Source: Gemmiger formicilis
GTDB taxonomy: Bacteria > Bacillota > Clostridia > Oscillospirales > Ruminococcaceae
Assembly (NCBI RefSeq): GCF_900167555.1
Contig: NZ_FUYF01000009.1
Coordinates: forward strand, 48,015 to 112,014
Direction: 5' to 3'
Length of the DNA stretch: 64,000 nt
Shown: piece after piece, positions 53,296 to 61,385 of the stretch
How the letters are laid out: each line of letters begins with the position of its first letter
Numbering within the stretch: the first letter of the stretch is position 1
The notes under the pieces: generated by a model
The model's database searches: none
What the model was told of the DNA's origin: nothing
Seen by the model: the letters and a program-made list of their open reading frames with translations, nothing else
Translations under genes and position numbers: made by a program

Positions 53296-54969
53296 ATGAA
53301 AAAATTGATTTCACGCCGCAATTTCCTCAAAATGGGCGCCTTGGCGAGCGCTGCTATGATGCTGGCCGCCTGCGGCGGCGGTGCCGGAGGCGGAAAAGAT
53401 TCGGGTGCCAATGTAGATGTTACCGGCACCGTTTCGTTTCCTCTGGCGGAGCAGGTAACCTTTACCGGTATGACGAGCTATCCGGTCGGCAGTGAATCCG
53501 ATCCGAACAACCGTACCATTTTCAAACGTCTTGAGGAAGCCACCAATGTACATATCGACTGGACGGCTATTCAGGCTGACCAGTGGAGCGATAAAATCAC
53601 CCTGAATATGTCCAACCCCAGCACTCTGACGGATTTTGTCTTTACGGCAGATTTCAGCGACAGTGACCTGCTGCGCTACGCAGATCAGGGCGTTATTGTC
53701 AATCTGGAGGACTACATCGACAACAATATGCCCAACCTCAAGAAGGTTTTTGAGATGTACCCGGAGTACCGTACCATGTGTACAGATTCCGAGGGACATA
53801 TCTGGGCGTTGCCGTGGATCGAGCAGTTGGGCTCTGAAAAGACGGCGATCCAGACGGTGGGAAATATGAGCTTCATCAACAAGAAGTGGCTGGATTTCCT
53901 GGGTCTGGAGATGCCGACGACGGTGGATGAATTTGAGCAGGTACTGATTGCTTTCCGTGACAACGCGGATGCCATCAAGAGTGAGTTTGGCATTGAGGGG
54001 GATATCATCCCGATGTCCTGCATTGTCAACAACGGTGACCAGGATCCCAGTATCCTGATCAACGGCTTTGGTGAGGGCTATGGTGATGCCGATAAGGACC
54101 GCCACATTGCCGTCACGGATGACCTGAAGGTTATCTGCGCAGCCACTCAGCAGGGCTACCGTGAAGGTCTTGACTGGCTGCACAAGCTGTATTCTGAAAA
54201 CCTCATTGACCCCGAATGCTTTACGCAGGAATGGTCCACCTATGTTTCTAAAGGCAAGGCCGGTCGTTACGGCGTCTGCTTTAGCTGGGATGTTGCCAAC
54301 ATCGACAACCTGACCGATTGGGAACCCCTGCCCGCACTGACTGCCGATACCCGCAATATCACCCCGCAGAACGGTTCCTTCACCAGCGGCTTTGGGCGCG
54401 GCAAGTGTGTTGTCACCGCCAAGGCATCGAACCCCGCGCTGGTTTGTGCCTGGCTCGACCAGATGTATGCACCCCTGCAGTCTCCCCAGAACAACTGGGG
54501 TACCTACGGCGATGAAACCGGTTTCAATATCTTTGAAATGTCCACCAACGATAAGGGCGAGCCGATGCTGAAGCACGCCCCCCTCGGCGATGCGTCCCCC
54601 GTTGAAGTCCGCGAAGCACAGTGCGTCGGCGGTCCTCTGGCGGTTCTGGATGATTACTACGGCGTTTATGTCACCTGCCCGGACGATGCACAGTACCGTT
54701 TGGACTGGATCAAGGATGTTTACACCCCGGATATGAACAAAAAGTATGTTTACCCCAATGTTTTTATGAGCAACGAGGACACCGAGCAGGTTTCCAACCT
54801 TCAGGCAGATCTCCAAACCTACATGAACACCCAGAAGGCAAACTGGATCATGAACGGTACTACCGATGCTGAGTGGAATGAGTACCTCGACAAACTGGAA
54901 GCCTACGGATTGTCTGACTATCTGGCGATTATGCAGAAGTATCTTGATGCCTATTACGCAAAGCAATAA
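53296..54969 (+). CDS. Extracellular solute-binding lipoprotein with Tat-like signal
   Basis: 557 residues. The N-terminus contains the twin-arginine motif SRRNFLK and then a hydrophobic core ending in LAACGGG, the lipobox cysteine, so it looks like a Tat-exported lipoprotein. The body is a large family-1 binding protein of the LplA type (TSYPVGSESDPNNRTIFKRL). It delivers sugar, probably sucrose or fructosides, to the two permeases. A Tat signal is unusual for such proteins, and no tat genes are visible here. Confidence 0.88.
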   Translation: MKKLISRRNFLKMGALASAAMMLAACGGGAGGGKDSGANVDVTGTVSFPLAEQVTFTGMTSYPVGSESDPNNRTIFKRLEEATNVHIDWTAIQADQWSDKITLNMSNPSTLTDFVFTADFSDSDLLRYADQGVIVNLEDYIDNNMPNLKKVFEMYPEYRTMCTDSEGHIWALPWIEQLGSEKTAIQTVGNMSFINKKWLDFLGLEMPTTVDEFEQVLIAFRDNADAIKSEFGIEGDIIPMSCIVNNGDQDPSILINGFGEGYGDADKDRHIAVTDDLKVICAATQQGYREGLDWLHKLYSENLIDPECFTQEWSTYVSKGKAGRYGVCFSWDVANIDNLTDWEPLPALTADTRNITPQNGSFTSGFGRGKCVVTAKASNPALVCAWLDQMYAPLQSPQNNWGTYGDETGFNIFEMSTNDKGEPMLKHAPLGDASPVEVREAQCVGGPLAVLDDYYGVYVTCPDDAQYRLDWIKDVYTPDMNKKYVYPNVFMSNEDTEQVSNLQADLQTYMNTQKANWIMNGTTDAEWNEYLDKLEAYGLSDYLAIMQKYLDAYYAKQ

Positions 54970-54988
54970 GTTACACCAGGAGGAATCC

Positions 54989-56464
54989 ATGAGCAGTACA
55001 ATTTTGCAGAAAGCACGCGATTACGAGGAAGAGCACAGCGCTGCCATTTCTGCGGCAGAGCGCCCTGCCTACCACTTGACCCCTTATGTAGGCTGGATGA
55101 ATGACCCGAACGGCTTTTCCTTCTATCATGGGAAATACCACCTGTTTTACCAGTATAACCCCTACGCAACACAATGGGGTCCGATGCACTGGGGACACGC
55201 GGTCAGCACAGACTTGCTGCATTGGGAGTATCTGCCCTGCGCCATTGCTCCGGATTCTACGTCTGATAACGGCCCCGGCTGCTTCTCCGGCTCGGCCACC
55301 GAAATGGACGACGGCCGTCAGCTCTTAATGTACACCAGCGTGGTTTCCGAAAAGCAGCCGAATGGTGAAATGCGGGATATTCAGACCCAGAGCGTTGCTG
55401 TGGGCGATGGATTGGATTACGAAAAACCTGCCTGCAACCCGGTGCTGACCCAGAAGGATTTGCCTGAAGGATACAGCAAATTCGACTTCCGTGACCCGAA
55501 GATCTGGCGCGAAGCTGACGGCACCTACTCTGCCGTGACCGTTGCCCTGACCGAGGATGGCAGCGGTGCAGCCGTACTGTTCCAAAGCAAGGACGGTTTC
55601 GACTGGCATTTTGTTACCGTGCTGGCGCGCAACAACAACGTGTACGGCAAAATGTGGGAGTGCCCGGACTTTTTCCCGCTGGACGGCAAGCATGTACTGA
55701 TGGTCGGACCGATGGAAATGCGTCCGTCCGGTGAGTTCCACAACGGACACAATGTGATCGCCTTTGTCGGCAGTTATGATGAGAAAACCCATACATTTAC
55801 CCGTGAACAGGTGCAGCTGGTGGACGGCGGCATCGACTTTTACGCCACCCAAACCACACAGGCACCCGATGGGCGCCGCCTGATGACGGCGTGGCTGCAA
55901 ACCTGGTCGGACACCGAGGATAAGCCGCAGGGATGCAAGTGGTTCGGGCAGACCATCTGCCCGCGCGAGCTGCATTTGAAAGATGGCCGCATCGTTCAGA
56001 CCCCGGTTCGGGAGCTGGATGCCGCCCACGGTAAGCGCACGCTGCACGAAGATGTGACCGTACAGAATGAAACGGCGCTGGCTGACATCGGCGGGCGCAT
56101 TGCCGACCTGACCGTCACCGTGGCAGCGGGCGAATACCGCAGCTTTACCGTTAAGCTGGCAGCCGATGCAGCGTATCACACCCGCCTGACCTATGACCCC
56201 TACACCTCGCTGCTGACGCTGGATCGCAGCTGTGCCGGTTCCCGCGCCGATATTGTGCATACCCGCAGCTGCAAGGTGCGCAGCCAAAACGGCGCGCTCA
56301 AGCTTCGTATCCTGCTGGATAAAAACAGCGTGGAGGTCTTTGCCAACGATGGCGAGCAGACGATGACAGCGTGGATCTACACCCCGCAATCCGCCGATGG
56401 CATCACCTTTGCTGCAGACGGTCAGGCAACCATTACTGTGGAACAGTTTGAACTGAACCTGTAA
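54989..56464 (+). CDS. GH32 beta-fructosidase / sucrose(-6-phosphate) hydrolase
   Basis: 491 residues with no signal peptide. The nucleophile motif is GWMNDPNGFSFYHG, the transition-state aspartate is in DFRDPKIW, and the acid/base glutamate is in MWECPDFF. A C-terminal beta-sandwich follows (DKNSVEVFANDGEQ). As uptake is by ABC importer, the substrate is probably unphosphorylated sucrose or short fructosides. CCAGGAGG precedes the ATG. It is the last gene of the operon. Confidence 0.92.
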   Translation: MSSTILQKARDYEEEHSAAISAAERPAYHLTPYVGWMNDPNGFSFYHGKYHLFYQYNPYATQWGPMHWGHAVSTDLLHWEYLPCAIAPDSTSDNGPGCFSGSATEMDDGRQLLMYTSVVSEKQPNGEMRDIQTQSVAVGDGLDYEKPACNPVLTQKDLPEGYSKFDFRDPKIWREADGTYSAVTVALTEDGSGAAVLFQSKDGFDWHFVTVLARNNNVYGKMWECPDFFPLDGKHVLMVGPMEMRPSGEFHNGHNVIAFVGSYDEKTHTFTREQVQLVDGGIDFYATQTTQAPDGRRLMTAWLQTWSDTEDKPQGCKWFGQTICPRELHLKDGRIVQTPVRELDAAHGKRTLHEDVTVQNETALADIGGRIADLTVTVAAGEYRSFTVKLAADAAYHTRLTYDPYTSLLTLDRSCAGSRADIVHTRSCKVRSQNGALKLRILLDKNSVEVFANDGEQTMTAWIYTPQSADGITFAADGQATITVEQFELNL

Positions 56465-56500
56465 CTGGATATTCCCTTCGTTTCTCCTTCATCAACACAG

Positions 56501-56546
56501 GAGGCTGCTGCACTTGGATTTTTTCCTTGTGCAGCAGCCTCTTTTT
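56501..56546 (+). terminator. Terminator of the sucrose operon
   Basis: GAGGCTGCTGCAC pairs perfectly with GTGCAGCAGCCTC across 15 nt and is followed by TTTTT. Confidence 0.9.
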
Positions 56547-56549
56547 AAG

Positions 56550-56580
56550 TGCGCCCGAAGGGATTCGAACCCCCGGCACC
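56550..56580 (-). tRNA. 3' fragment of a tRNA gene (remnant, probably an attachment site)
   Basis: On the minus strand the sequence reads a T-arm GGGGGTTCGAATCCC and acceptor strand TTCGGGCGCA. This is the 3' end of a tRNA beginning GCGCCCG, possibly tRNA-Arg. No matching 5' acceptor strand is present within 100 bp, so the gene is incomplete. Such fragments are left where integrative elements use a tRNA end as their attachment site. Confidence 0.6.
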
Positions 56581-56666
56581 TGGCGTCGGAGAACTACGGC
56601 AGGACGGCGTAAACAGACGCTGAAACGTAAATTTGCTGGTTCTGCACAGTTACGACCAAAACAAGA

Positions 56667-56702
56667 AAAAGCCTGTTGTTGGTTGTCACAACAGGCTTTT
56701 CC
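56667..56702. terminator. Strong bidirectional hairpin terminator
   Basis: AAAAGCCTGTTGT pairs perfectly with ACAACAGGCTTTT across 8 nt. The A and T tracts make it usable on both strands. It stands between the tRNA fragment and the GntR genes with no gene of its own. Confidence 0.75.
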
Positions 56703-56781
56703 GATATTTTGCAGCACCACTGCACAGTAGTGGTCAAATGGTGGTCAGGCATGGAGGGGCATAAAATACGATCCTCGCCAC

Positions 56782-56810
56782 TTGACGCAACGGATGATTT
56801 TGTATACAAT
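56782..56810 (+). promoter_or_regulatory. Promoter and operator of the first gntR gene
   Basis: TTGACG (56782-56787) and TACAAT (56805-56810) are 17 bp apart. The perfect palindrome TTGTATACAA (56800-56809) overlaps the -10 box. Palindromes of this form are typical targets of FadR-subfamily GntR proteins, so autorepression is likely. Confidence 0.7.
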
Positions 56811-56840
56811 ATTAATAAACAACAAATATGGAGGCGCTTG

Positions 56841-57419
56841 ATGAAAAGTGTTTCTCTTGTTTCCTTAAAGGACCAAGCTGCCGCGGCGCTGCGGCGGGAA
56901 ATATACGCGGGTGAGCTGCCGGATGGTGCCGAGCTGCGACAGGAGGATATTGCCGCGCAGCTGGGTATCAGCCGATTGCCGGTGCGCGAGGCGATGCAGC
57001 AGCTGCAAAACGAGGGGCTGCTGGAGCGCCTGCCCAACCGCCATGTGCGGGTGGTGGGGGTGACCGCCGCGCGTCTGCGGCAGAGCTTTGCCGTGCTGGC
57101 GGCTATGGAGTGCGAGTTGTTCGCGCTGGCAGACACCGCCCTGCGGGAAAAGGGGCTGCCCGACCCGGCGTGCGATGCGGAGTTCCATTTGGCAGCCGCC
57201 GAGGTGTTGGACAATCCAACGCTGTATCAGCGCTTTTTCACCCAGCGGCAAGGGTTGTTGGACGCCGCGCAGGCGCTGGGGGCGGCTGAACCCGCCGCAC
57301 TGATCGAGCGCAACCGCGCCATTGCCGAGGCGTTCACGGTGGGGAAGGATACCGCGCCGCACATCCGCCGTTACTATGATGATCTGACCGAACAGACCGC
57401 AAAGGAGCTTATCGTATGA
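56841..57419 (+). CDS. GntR-family regulator (short, FadR-like)
   Basis: 192 residues. The winged helix is LRREIYAGELPDGAELRQED with GISRLPVREAMQQLQNEGLL. The all-helical ligand domain is short (about 120 residues) and lacks much of the usual FCD metal site. The ATG at 56841 follows GGAGGCG; longer open frame is ignored. It overlaps the next gntR by 4 bp, so two related regulators are made together. Confidence 0.85.
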   Translation: MKSVSLVSLKDQAAAALRREIYAGELPDGAELRQEDIAAQLGISRLPVREAMQQLQNEGLLERLPNRHVRVVGVTAARLRQSFAVLAAMECELFALADTALREKGLPDPACDAEFHLAAAEVLDNPTLYQRFFTQRQGLLDAAQALGAAEPAALIERNRAIAEAFTVGKDTAPHIRRYYDDLTEQTAKELIV

Positions 57420-58072
57420 GCCTTGCACCATTAAATCCCATCCAGATGCTGCCCGCCCGCGACCGTGTGGCGGCGGCACTGCGGGAAGCTATTTTAAGCC
57501 ACCAGTTTGCCGAGGGCGAAGAATTGACCCTGAAGGACACCGCCGCCCAGCTGGGCGTGTCGTCTACGCCGATCCGCGAGGCATTCCAGATGCTGGCGCG
57601 GGAGGGGTTGATCGAGCTGCGCCCCAACCGCGGAGCCATCGTGCTGGGTATGAACGAGAAGCGCTTGCGCGACCACTACGAGACCCGCGCTGCGCTGGAA
57701 CGCGCCGCTGTGGTATTGGTATGCCGCAAAAAGGCAGACATTGACCCCGTCAAGCTGGCCTACATACAGGCAGCGTCCGCGCTGGCGCAGAATGACAGCG
57801 CGGGCTACAGCGCGCAGAACCAAGCGTTCCACATGGCGATCTGGACTGCAGCCGACAACGACGCCATGAAAGAACTGCTGTCGAGTCTGTGGAATGGTCT
57901 GTCCATGGGTCACAAGGTCACGCAGGAGCACTACGCTGAAATCAGTATGAACGAGCATTACAAGATTCTGGACGCGCTGAAAGCCCGCGATGAGGTGCTG
58001 GCGGGTAATCTGATGGAATCCCACATCATGCGCAGCTTGGAAAATGTGCTGACGCATTTGAGGGCGGAGTGA
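57416..58072 (+). CDS. GntR-family regulator with FCD domain
   Basis: 218 residues. The DNA-binding region is QLGVSSTPIREAFQMLAREG, followed by ETRAALERAAVVLVC and a helical FCD effector domain (YSAQNQAFHMAIWTAADN; KILDALKARDEVLAGNLMESH) with histidines suited to metal and organic acid binding. It probably senses tartrate or a related acid and, with its partner, controls the genes downstream. Confidence 0.88.
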   Translation: MSLAPLNPIQMLPARDRVAAALREAILSHQFAEGEELTLKDTAAQLGVSSTPIREAFQMLAREGLIELRPNRGAIVLGMNEKRLRDHYETRAALERAAVVLVCRKKADIDPVKLAYIQAASALAQNDSAGYSAQNQAFHMAIWTAADNDAMKELLSSLWNGLSMGHKVTQEHYAEISMNEHYKILDALKARDEVLAGNLMESHIMRSLENVLTHLRAE

Positions 58073-58194
58073 TTGACGGCGTAAGGAAAACCGGATGTTC
58101 GCCCTTACAAGGCTGCAAAAATCGCCGCGTTGTTCATCCTGCACAAAACCATAACGGCAAAATTTGCAGTTTCGACAAACTTCAAAACACCCTA

Positions 58195-58223
58195 TTGACA
58201 TTTTCGGTCATTGGGTGTATTCT
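58195..58223 (+). promoter_or_regulatory. Promoter of the tartrate gene group
   Basis: Perfect -35 box TTGACA (58195-58200), 17-bp spacer and TATTCT -10 box (58218-58223). TTGGATACAT (58235-58244), a variant of the GntR palindrome, lies just downstream near the transcription start. Confidence 0.75.
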
Positions 58224-58442
58224 CTGATTGTCGATTGGATACATTATCAATTATCACCCGCGACGTTTCACAGATTGGTTTGCGGCAGACCTCCTCTCCT
58301 TGCTGCCGCAAACCGCCGTATCCATCGGGGCAGCCGGAACGACCGCCCCGTGAAAACCCGGACAGGGGCCCGTCCGGGTGATAGATTCCCCTATGGTTTG
58401 GATACAATATTAAATATCAAAGCAAAAAGGAGGCAACATCCA
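58224..58442 (+). ncRNA. Structured ~210-nt leader of the first DASS transporter gene
   Basis: Three consecutive stem-loops. A perfect 12-bp stem, GGTTTGCGGCAG with CTGCCGCAAACC, lies at 58277-58314. CGGGGC with GCCCCG lies at 58326-58350. ACCCGGAC with GTCCGGGT lies at 58356-58379. A second GntR-like site, TTGGATACAA (58398-58407), and AGGAGG follow. No poly-U tract follows the hairpins. The leader does not match a riboswitch class known to me; it may be a cis-regulatory RNA or an mRNA-stabilising structure. Confidence 0.45.
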
Positions 58443-59717
58443 GTGAATCCCACAGTTATCACCCTCTGCTTTCTGGCATTTGCGATCATTATGTTCGTGC
58501 TGGAAAAGATTCCTCTGGGCCTGACAGCCACGATCGTTTCCGTGGGTCTGTGCGTGACCGGCGTCCTTGAACCCAAACAGGCGTTCGCCGGGTACGTCGA
58601 TTCTAATGTCATCCTCTGCGTGGCTATGTTTGTGGTTGGGCAGGCGTTGTTTGAAACCGGCATGGCCAACAAAATCGGTGGTCTGGTCACCAAGTTCGCC
58701 AAATCGGAGCGTCAGCTCATCATCGCCATCATGGTCATCACCGGTCTTATGTCCGGGTTCCTGTCCAACACGGGCAGCGCAGCCGTACTCATTCCTGTGG
58801 TAGTCGGCATTGCGGCCGAGAGTGGTTACAGCCGCAGCCACCTGCTGATGCCGCTGGTTTTTGCGGCGGCACTGGGCGGCAACATCTCCATCATCGGTGC
58901 GCCGGGCAACCTGATGGGCGTCAGCGCCCTGAACGAGCTGGGCATCGAAACGAGCTTCTTTGAGTACCTGATCGTCGGCGGTCCTATGATGCTGGCGGGC
59001 ATCCTCTACTTCGCCTTGTTCGGCTACAAGCTGCTGCCCAAAAACAGCGGCGCGGCATCGCTGGAGGATGATCAGTTCGCAGTCAAGGATTACTCCGACG
59101 TTCCCAAGTGGAAGCAGTATATGTCGCTGGCTGTGCTGGTCATCGCTATTCTCGCGATGGTGTTTGAAAAGCAGATCGGCATCAAGCTGCAGGTGTCCGC
59201 ATCGGTTGGCGCCATCATTCTGATCCTGACCGGTGTCATCAGCGAAAAAGAGGCACTGAAGTCCATCGACCTCAAGACCGTGTTCCTTTTTGGCGGTTCG
59301 CTGGCACTGGCAACGGCGCTGGAGCATACCGGCGCGGGCAGCCTGATTGCTGATACGCTGATCGGCGCTATGGGCAACGAAGTCCACCCGCTGATCCTGC
59401 TGGTTGTCATCTTTGTCATCACCTGCACAATGACCAACTTTATGTCCAACACTGCCACCACGGCGCTGATGGTTCCCATCGCGGTGTCGCTGGCGCAGGG
59501 CTTGGGCGCAGACCCCCGCGCCGTGGTCATTGCCACGGTCATTGCAGGCAGCTGTGCCTACGCAACGCCGATCGGTATGCCCGCCAATACAATGGTTGTC
59601 GGCATCGGCGGCTACAAATTTATCGACTACGTCAAGGCAGGTCTGCCGCTGATCCTCGTCAGCTTTATCATCTGCATGGTGATCCTGCCGGTAGCGTATC
59701 CGTTCTTCCCCGCATGA
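58443..59717 (+). CDS. DASS/SLC13-family anion transporter
   Basis: A 424-residue polytopic protein from a GTG at 58443, with AGGAGG 9 bp upstream. LSNTGSAAVLIPVVVGIA and LGGNISIIGAPGNLMGVS in the first half, with FMSNTATTALMVPIAVSLA and CAYATPIGMPANTMV in the second, are the paired SNT and substrate-site motifs of divalent anion:sodium symporters. It probably imports tartrate or another C4 dicarboxylate for the dehydratase encoded next. Confidence 0.88.
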   Translation: MNPTVITLCFLAFAIIMFVLEKIPLGLTATIVSVGLCVTGVLEPKQAFAGYVDSNVILCVAMFVVGQALFETGMANKIGGLVTKFAKSERQLIIAIMVITGLMSGFLSNTGSAAVLIPVVVGIAAESGYSRSHLLMPLVFAAALGGNISIIGAPGNLMGVSALNELGIETSFFEYLIVGGPMMLAGILYFALFGYKLLPKNSGAASLEDDQFAVKDYSDVPKWKQYMSLAVLVIAILAMVFEKQIGIKLQVSASVGAIILILTGVISEKEALKSIDLKTVFLFGGSLALATALEHTGAGSLIADTLIGAMGNEVHPLILLVVIFVITCTMTNFMSNTATTALMVPIAVSLAQGLGADPRAVVIATVIAGSCAYATPIGMPANTMVVGIGGYKFIDYVKAGLPLILVSFIICMVILPVAYPFFPA

Positions 59718-59761
59718 TCTCATAAACAAACATTTGAAATTTACATAGGAGGCATCCAATC

Positions 59762-60661
59762 ATGACCAAAGAACAAAGTGTTGAACTCATGACCGACAAG
59801 ATGGCGAAATTCGTCGCCTATGTCGGCAAGAAGCTGCCCGACGATGTCGAGGCTAAGCTGCAGGAGCTGCGTCAGCAGGAGACCACCCCGCTGGCAACCG
59901 CCATCTATGACACGATGGCGCGCAACCAGAAGCTGGCTGTTGACCTGAACCGCCCCTGCTGCCAGGACACCGGTGTGCTGCAGTTCTGGGTAAAGTGCGG
60001 CGTCAACTTCCCGCTGATGGGTGAGCTGGAGGCTCTGCTGAAGGAGGCCGTCGTCCGCGCTACCTTCGCCGCACCCCTGCGCCACAACAGCGTGGAAACC
60101 TTCGACGAAGTGAACACCAAGCGCAATGTCGGCAAGGGTACGCCCACCGTTTTCTGGGACATCGTACCCGATGACGACCACTGCGAAATCTACACCTACA
60201 TGGCAGGCGGCGGCTGCACGCTGCCGGGCAAGGCGATGGTGCTGATGCCGGGCATGGGCTACGAGGGCGTGACCAAGTTCGTCCTGGACCAGATGACCAG
60301 CTACGGTCTGAACGCCTGCCCCCCGCTGCTCGTCGGTGTCGGCGTGGCTACCAGCGTGGAAACCGCCGCGCTGCTCTCCAAGAAGGCGCTGATGCGCCCC
60401 TTGGGCAGCCACAACCCCAACCCGCGCGCTGCCGAGATGGAGAAGCTGCTGGAGGACGGCATCAACTCCATCGGTCTGGGACCCCAGGGCATGAGTGGTA
60501 AGAACTCCGTCATGGGCGTGCATATCGAGAACACCGCTCGCCATCCGTCCACCATCGGCGTTGCCGTCAACGTTGGCTGCTGGAGCCACCGCCGCGGTCA
60601 CGTGGTATTTGACAAAGACTTGAACGCAACTGTAACGACTCATTCGGGGGTGCAACTGTAA
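59762..60661 (+). CDS. ttdA: L(+)-tartrate dehydratase alpha subunit
   Basis: 299 residues closely following E. coli TtdA throughout. Iron-sulfur ligand cysteines are in [18 protein letters not shown] and VGCWSHRRG. Other conserved blocks are [42 protein letters not shown] and [19 protein letters not shown]. With TtdB it dehydrates L-tartrate to oxaloacetate using a labile 4Fe-4S cluster. Class I fumarase alpha is the nearest alternative. AGGAGG precedes the ATG. The stop overlaps ttdB by one base. Confidence 0.92.
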   Translation: MTKEQSVELMTDKMAKFVAYVGKKLPDDVEAKLQELRQQETTPLATAIYDTMARNQKLAVDLNRPCCQDTGVLQFWVKCGVNFPLMGELEALLKEAVVRATFAAPLRHNSVETFDEVNTKRNVGKGTPTVFWDIVPDDDHCEIYTYMAGGGCTLPGKAMVLMPGMGYEGVTKFVLDQMTSYGLNACPPLLVGVGVATSVETAALLSKKALMRPLGSHNPNPRAAEMEKLLEDGINSIGLGPQGMSGKNSVMGVHIENTARHPSTIGVAVNVGCWSHRRGHVVFDKDLNATVTTHSGVQL

Positions 60662-61293
60662 TGGTAGAAATCAGAGACGGTAAAAAGGTTTTGGTCACGC
60701 CTGTCAGCGCCGAGGATCTGGCTGACATCAAAATTGGTGACATCGTGTATCTCGACGGCGATCTTATGACCTGCCGTGACGTGGCGCACCGCCGCCTGGT
60801 CGAGGGCGGTCGTGAGCTGCCCTACGACATCCGCAACAAGGCCATCTTCCACGCAGGTCCCATTGTCCGCCCCATTCAGGGTCAGGACGATGCCTACGAG
60901 ATGGTTTCTGTCGGTCCCACCACCTCGATGCGCATGGAGAAGTTCGAGTATGAGTTCACCCAGCACACCGGTGTCCGCGTCATCGTGGGCAAGGGCGGTA
61001 TGGGTCCCAACACCGAGCGCGCCTGCAAGGAGTTCGGCGCCATCCACTGCGTGTTCCCCGCCGGCTGCGCCGTTGTCGCCGCAACCGAGGTACAGCGCAT
61101 TGTCGAGCATCACTGGGACGAGCTGGGTATGCCTGAAACTCTCTGGTGCTGCAAGGTCAAGGAGTTTGGTCCGCTGATCGTTTCCATCGACGCCAATGGC
61201 GACAACCTGTTCGAGAAGAACAAGGTTGACTTCAACAAAAAGAAGGACGCTGCCATCGAGGAGATCTGCAAGCACGTCAGCTTCATCAAATAA
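60661..61293 (+). CDS. ttdB: L(+)-tartrate dehydratase beta subunit
   Basis: 210 residues matching TtdB. Conserved blocks are [62 protein letters not shown] and [13 protein letters not shown]. It completes the TtdAB enzyme. It shares its first base with the last base of ttdA, so the two are translated in step. Confidence 0.92.
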   Translation: MVEIRDGKKVLVTPVSAEDLADIKIGDIVYLDGDLMTCRDVAHRRLVEGGRELPYDIRNKAIFHAGPIVRPIQGQDDAYEMVSVGPTTSMRMEKFEYEFTQHTGVRVIVGKGGMGPNTERACKEFGAIHCVFPAGCAVVAATEVQRIVEHHWDELGMPETLWCCKVKEFGPLIVSIDANGDNLFEKNKVDFNKKKDAAIEEICKHVSFIK

Positions 61294-61326
61294 GCCATTC
61301 ACTATTTCTCTATACAGCCATAAACG

Positions 61327-61368
61327 CACAAAGGGACACTTCGCATTCGTGCGGGGCGTCCCTTTGTG
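61327..61368 (+). promoter_or_regulatory. Intercistronic hairpin between ttdB and the second transporter
   Basis: CACAAAGGGAC pairs perfectly with GTCCCTTTGTG around 20 nt, only 6 bp before the GGGAGG site of the next gene. There is no U-tract beyond TTT, so partial termination or mRNA processing is more likely than full termination. Confidence 0.5.
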
Positions 61369-61385
61369 TTTCCGGGAGGAATTCT

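Noticed and set aside
56521..56640. A complete tRNA gene on the minus strand.
   Set aside because: Only the T-arm and 3' acceptor strand are present; no partner for the acceptor stem or anticodon arm can be found upstream.
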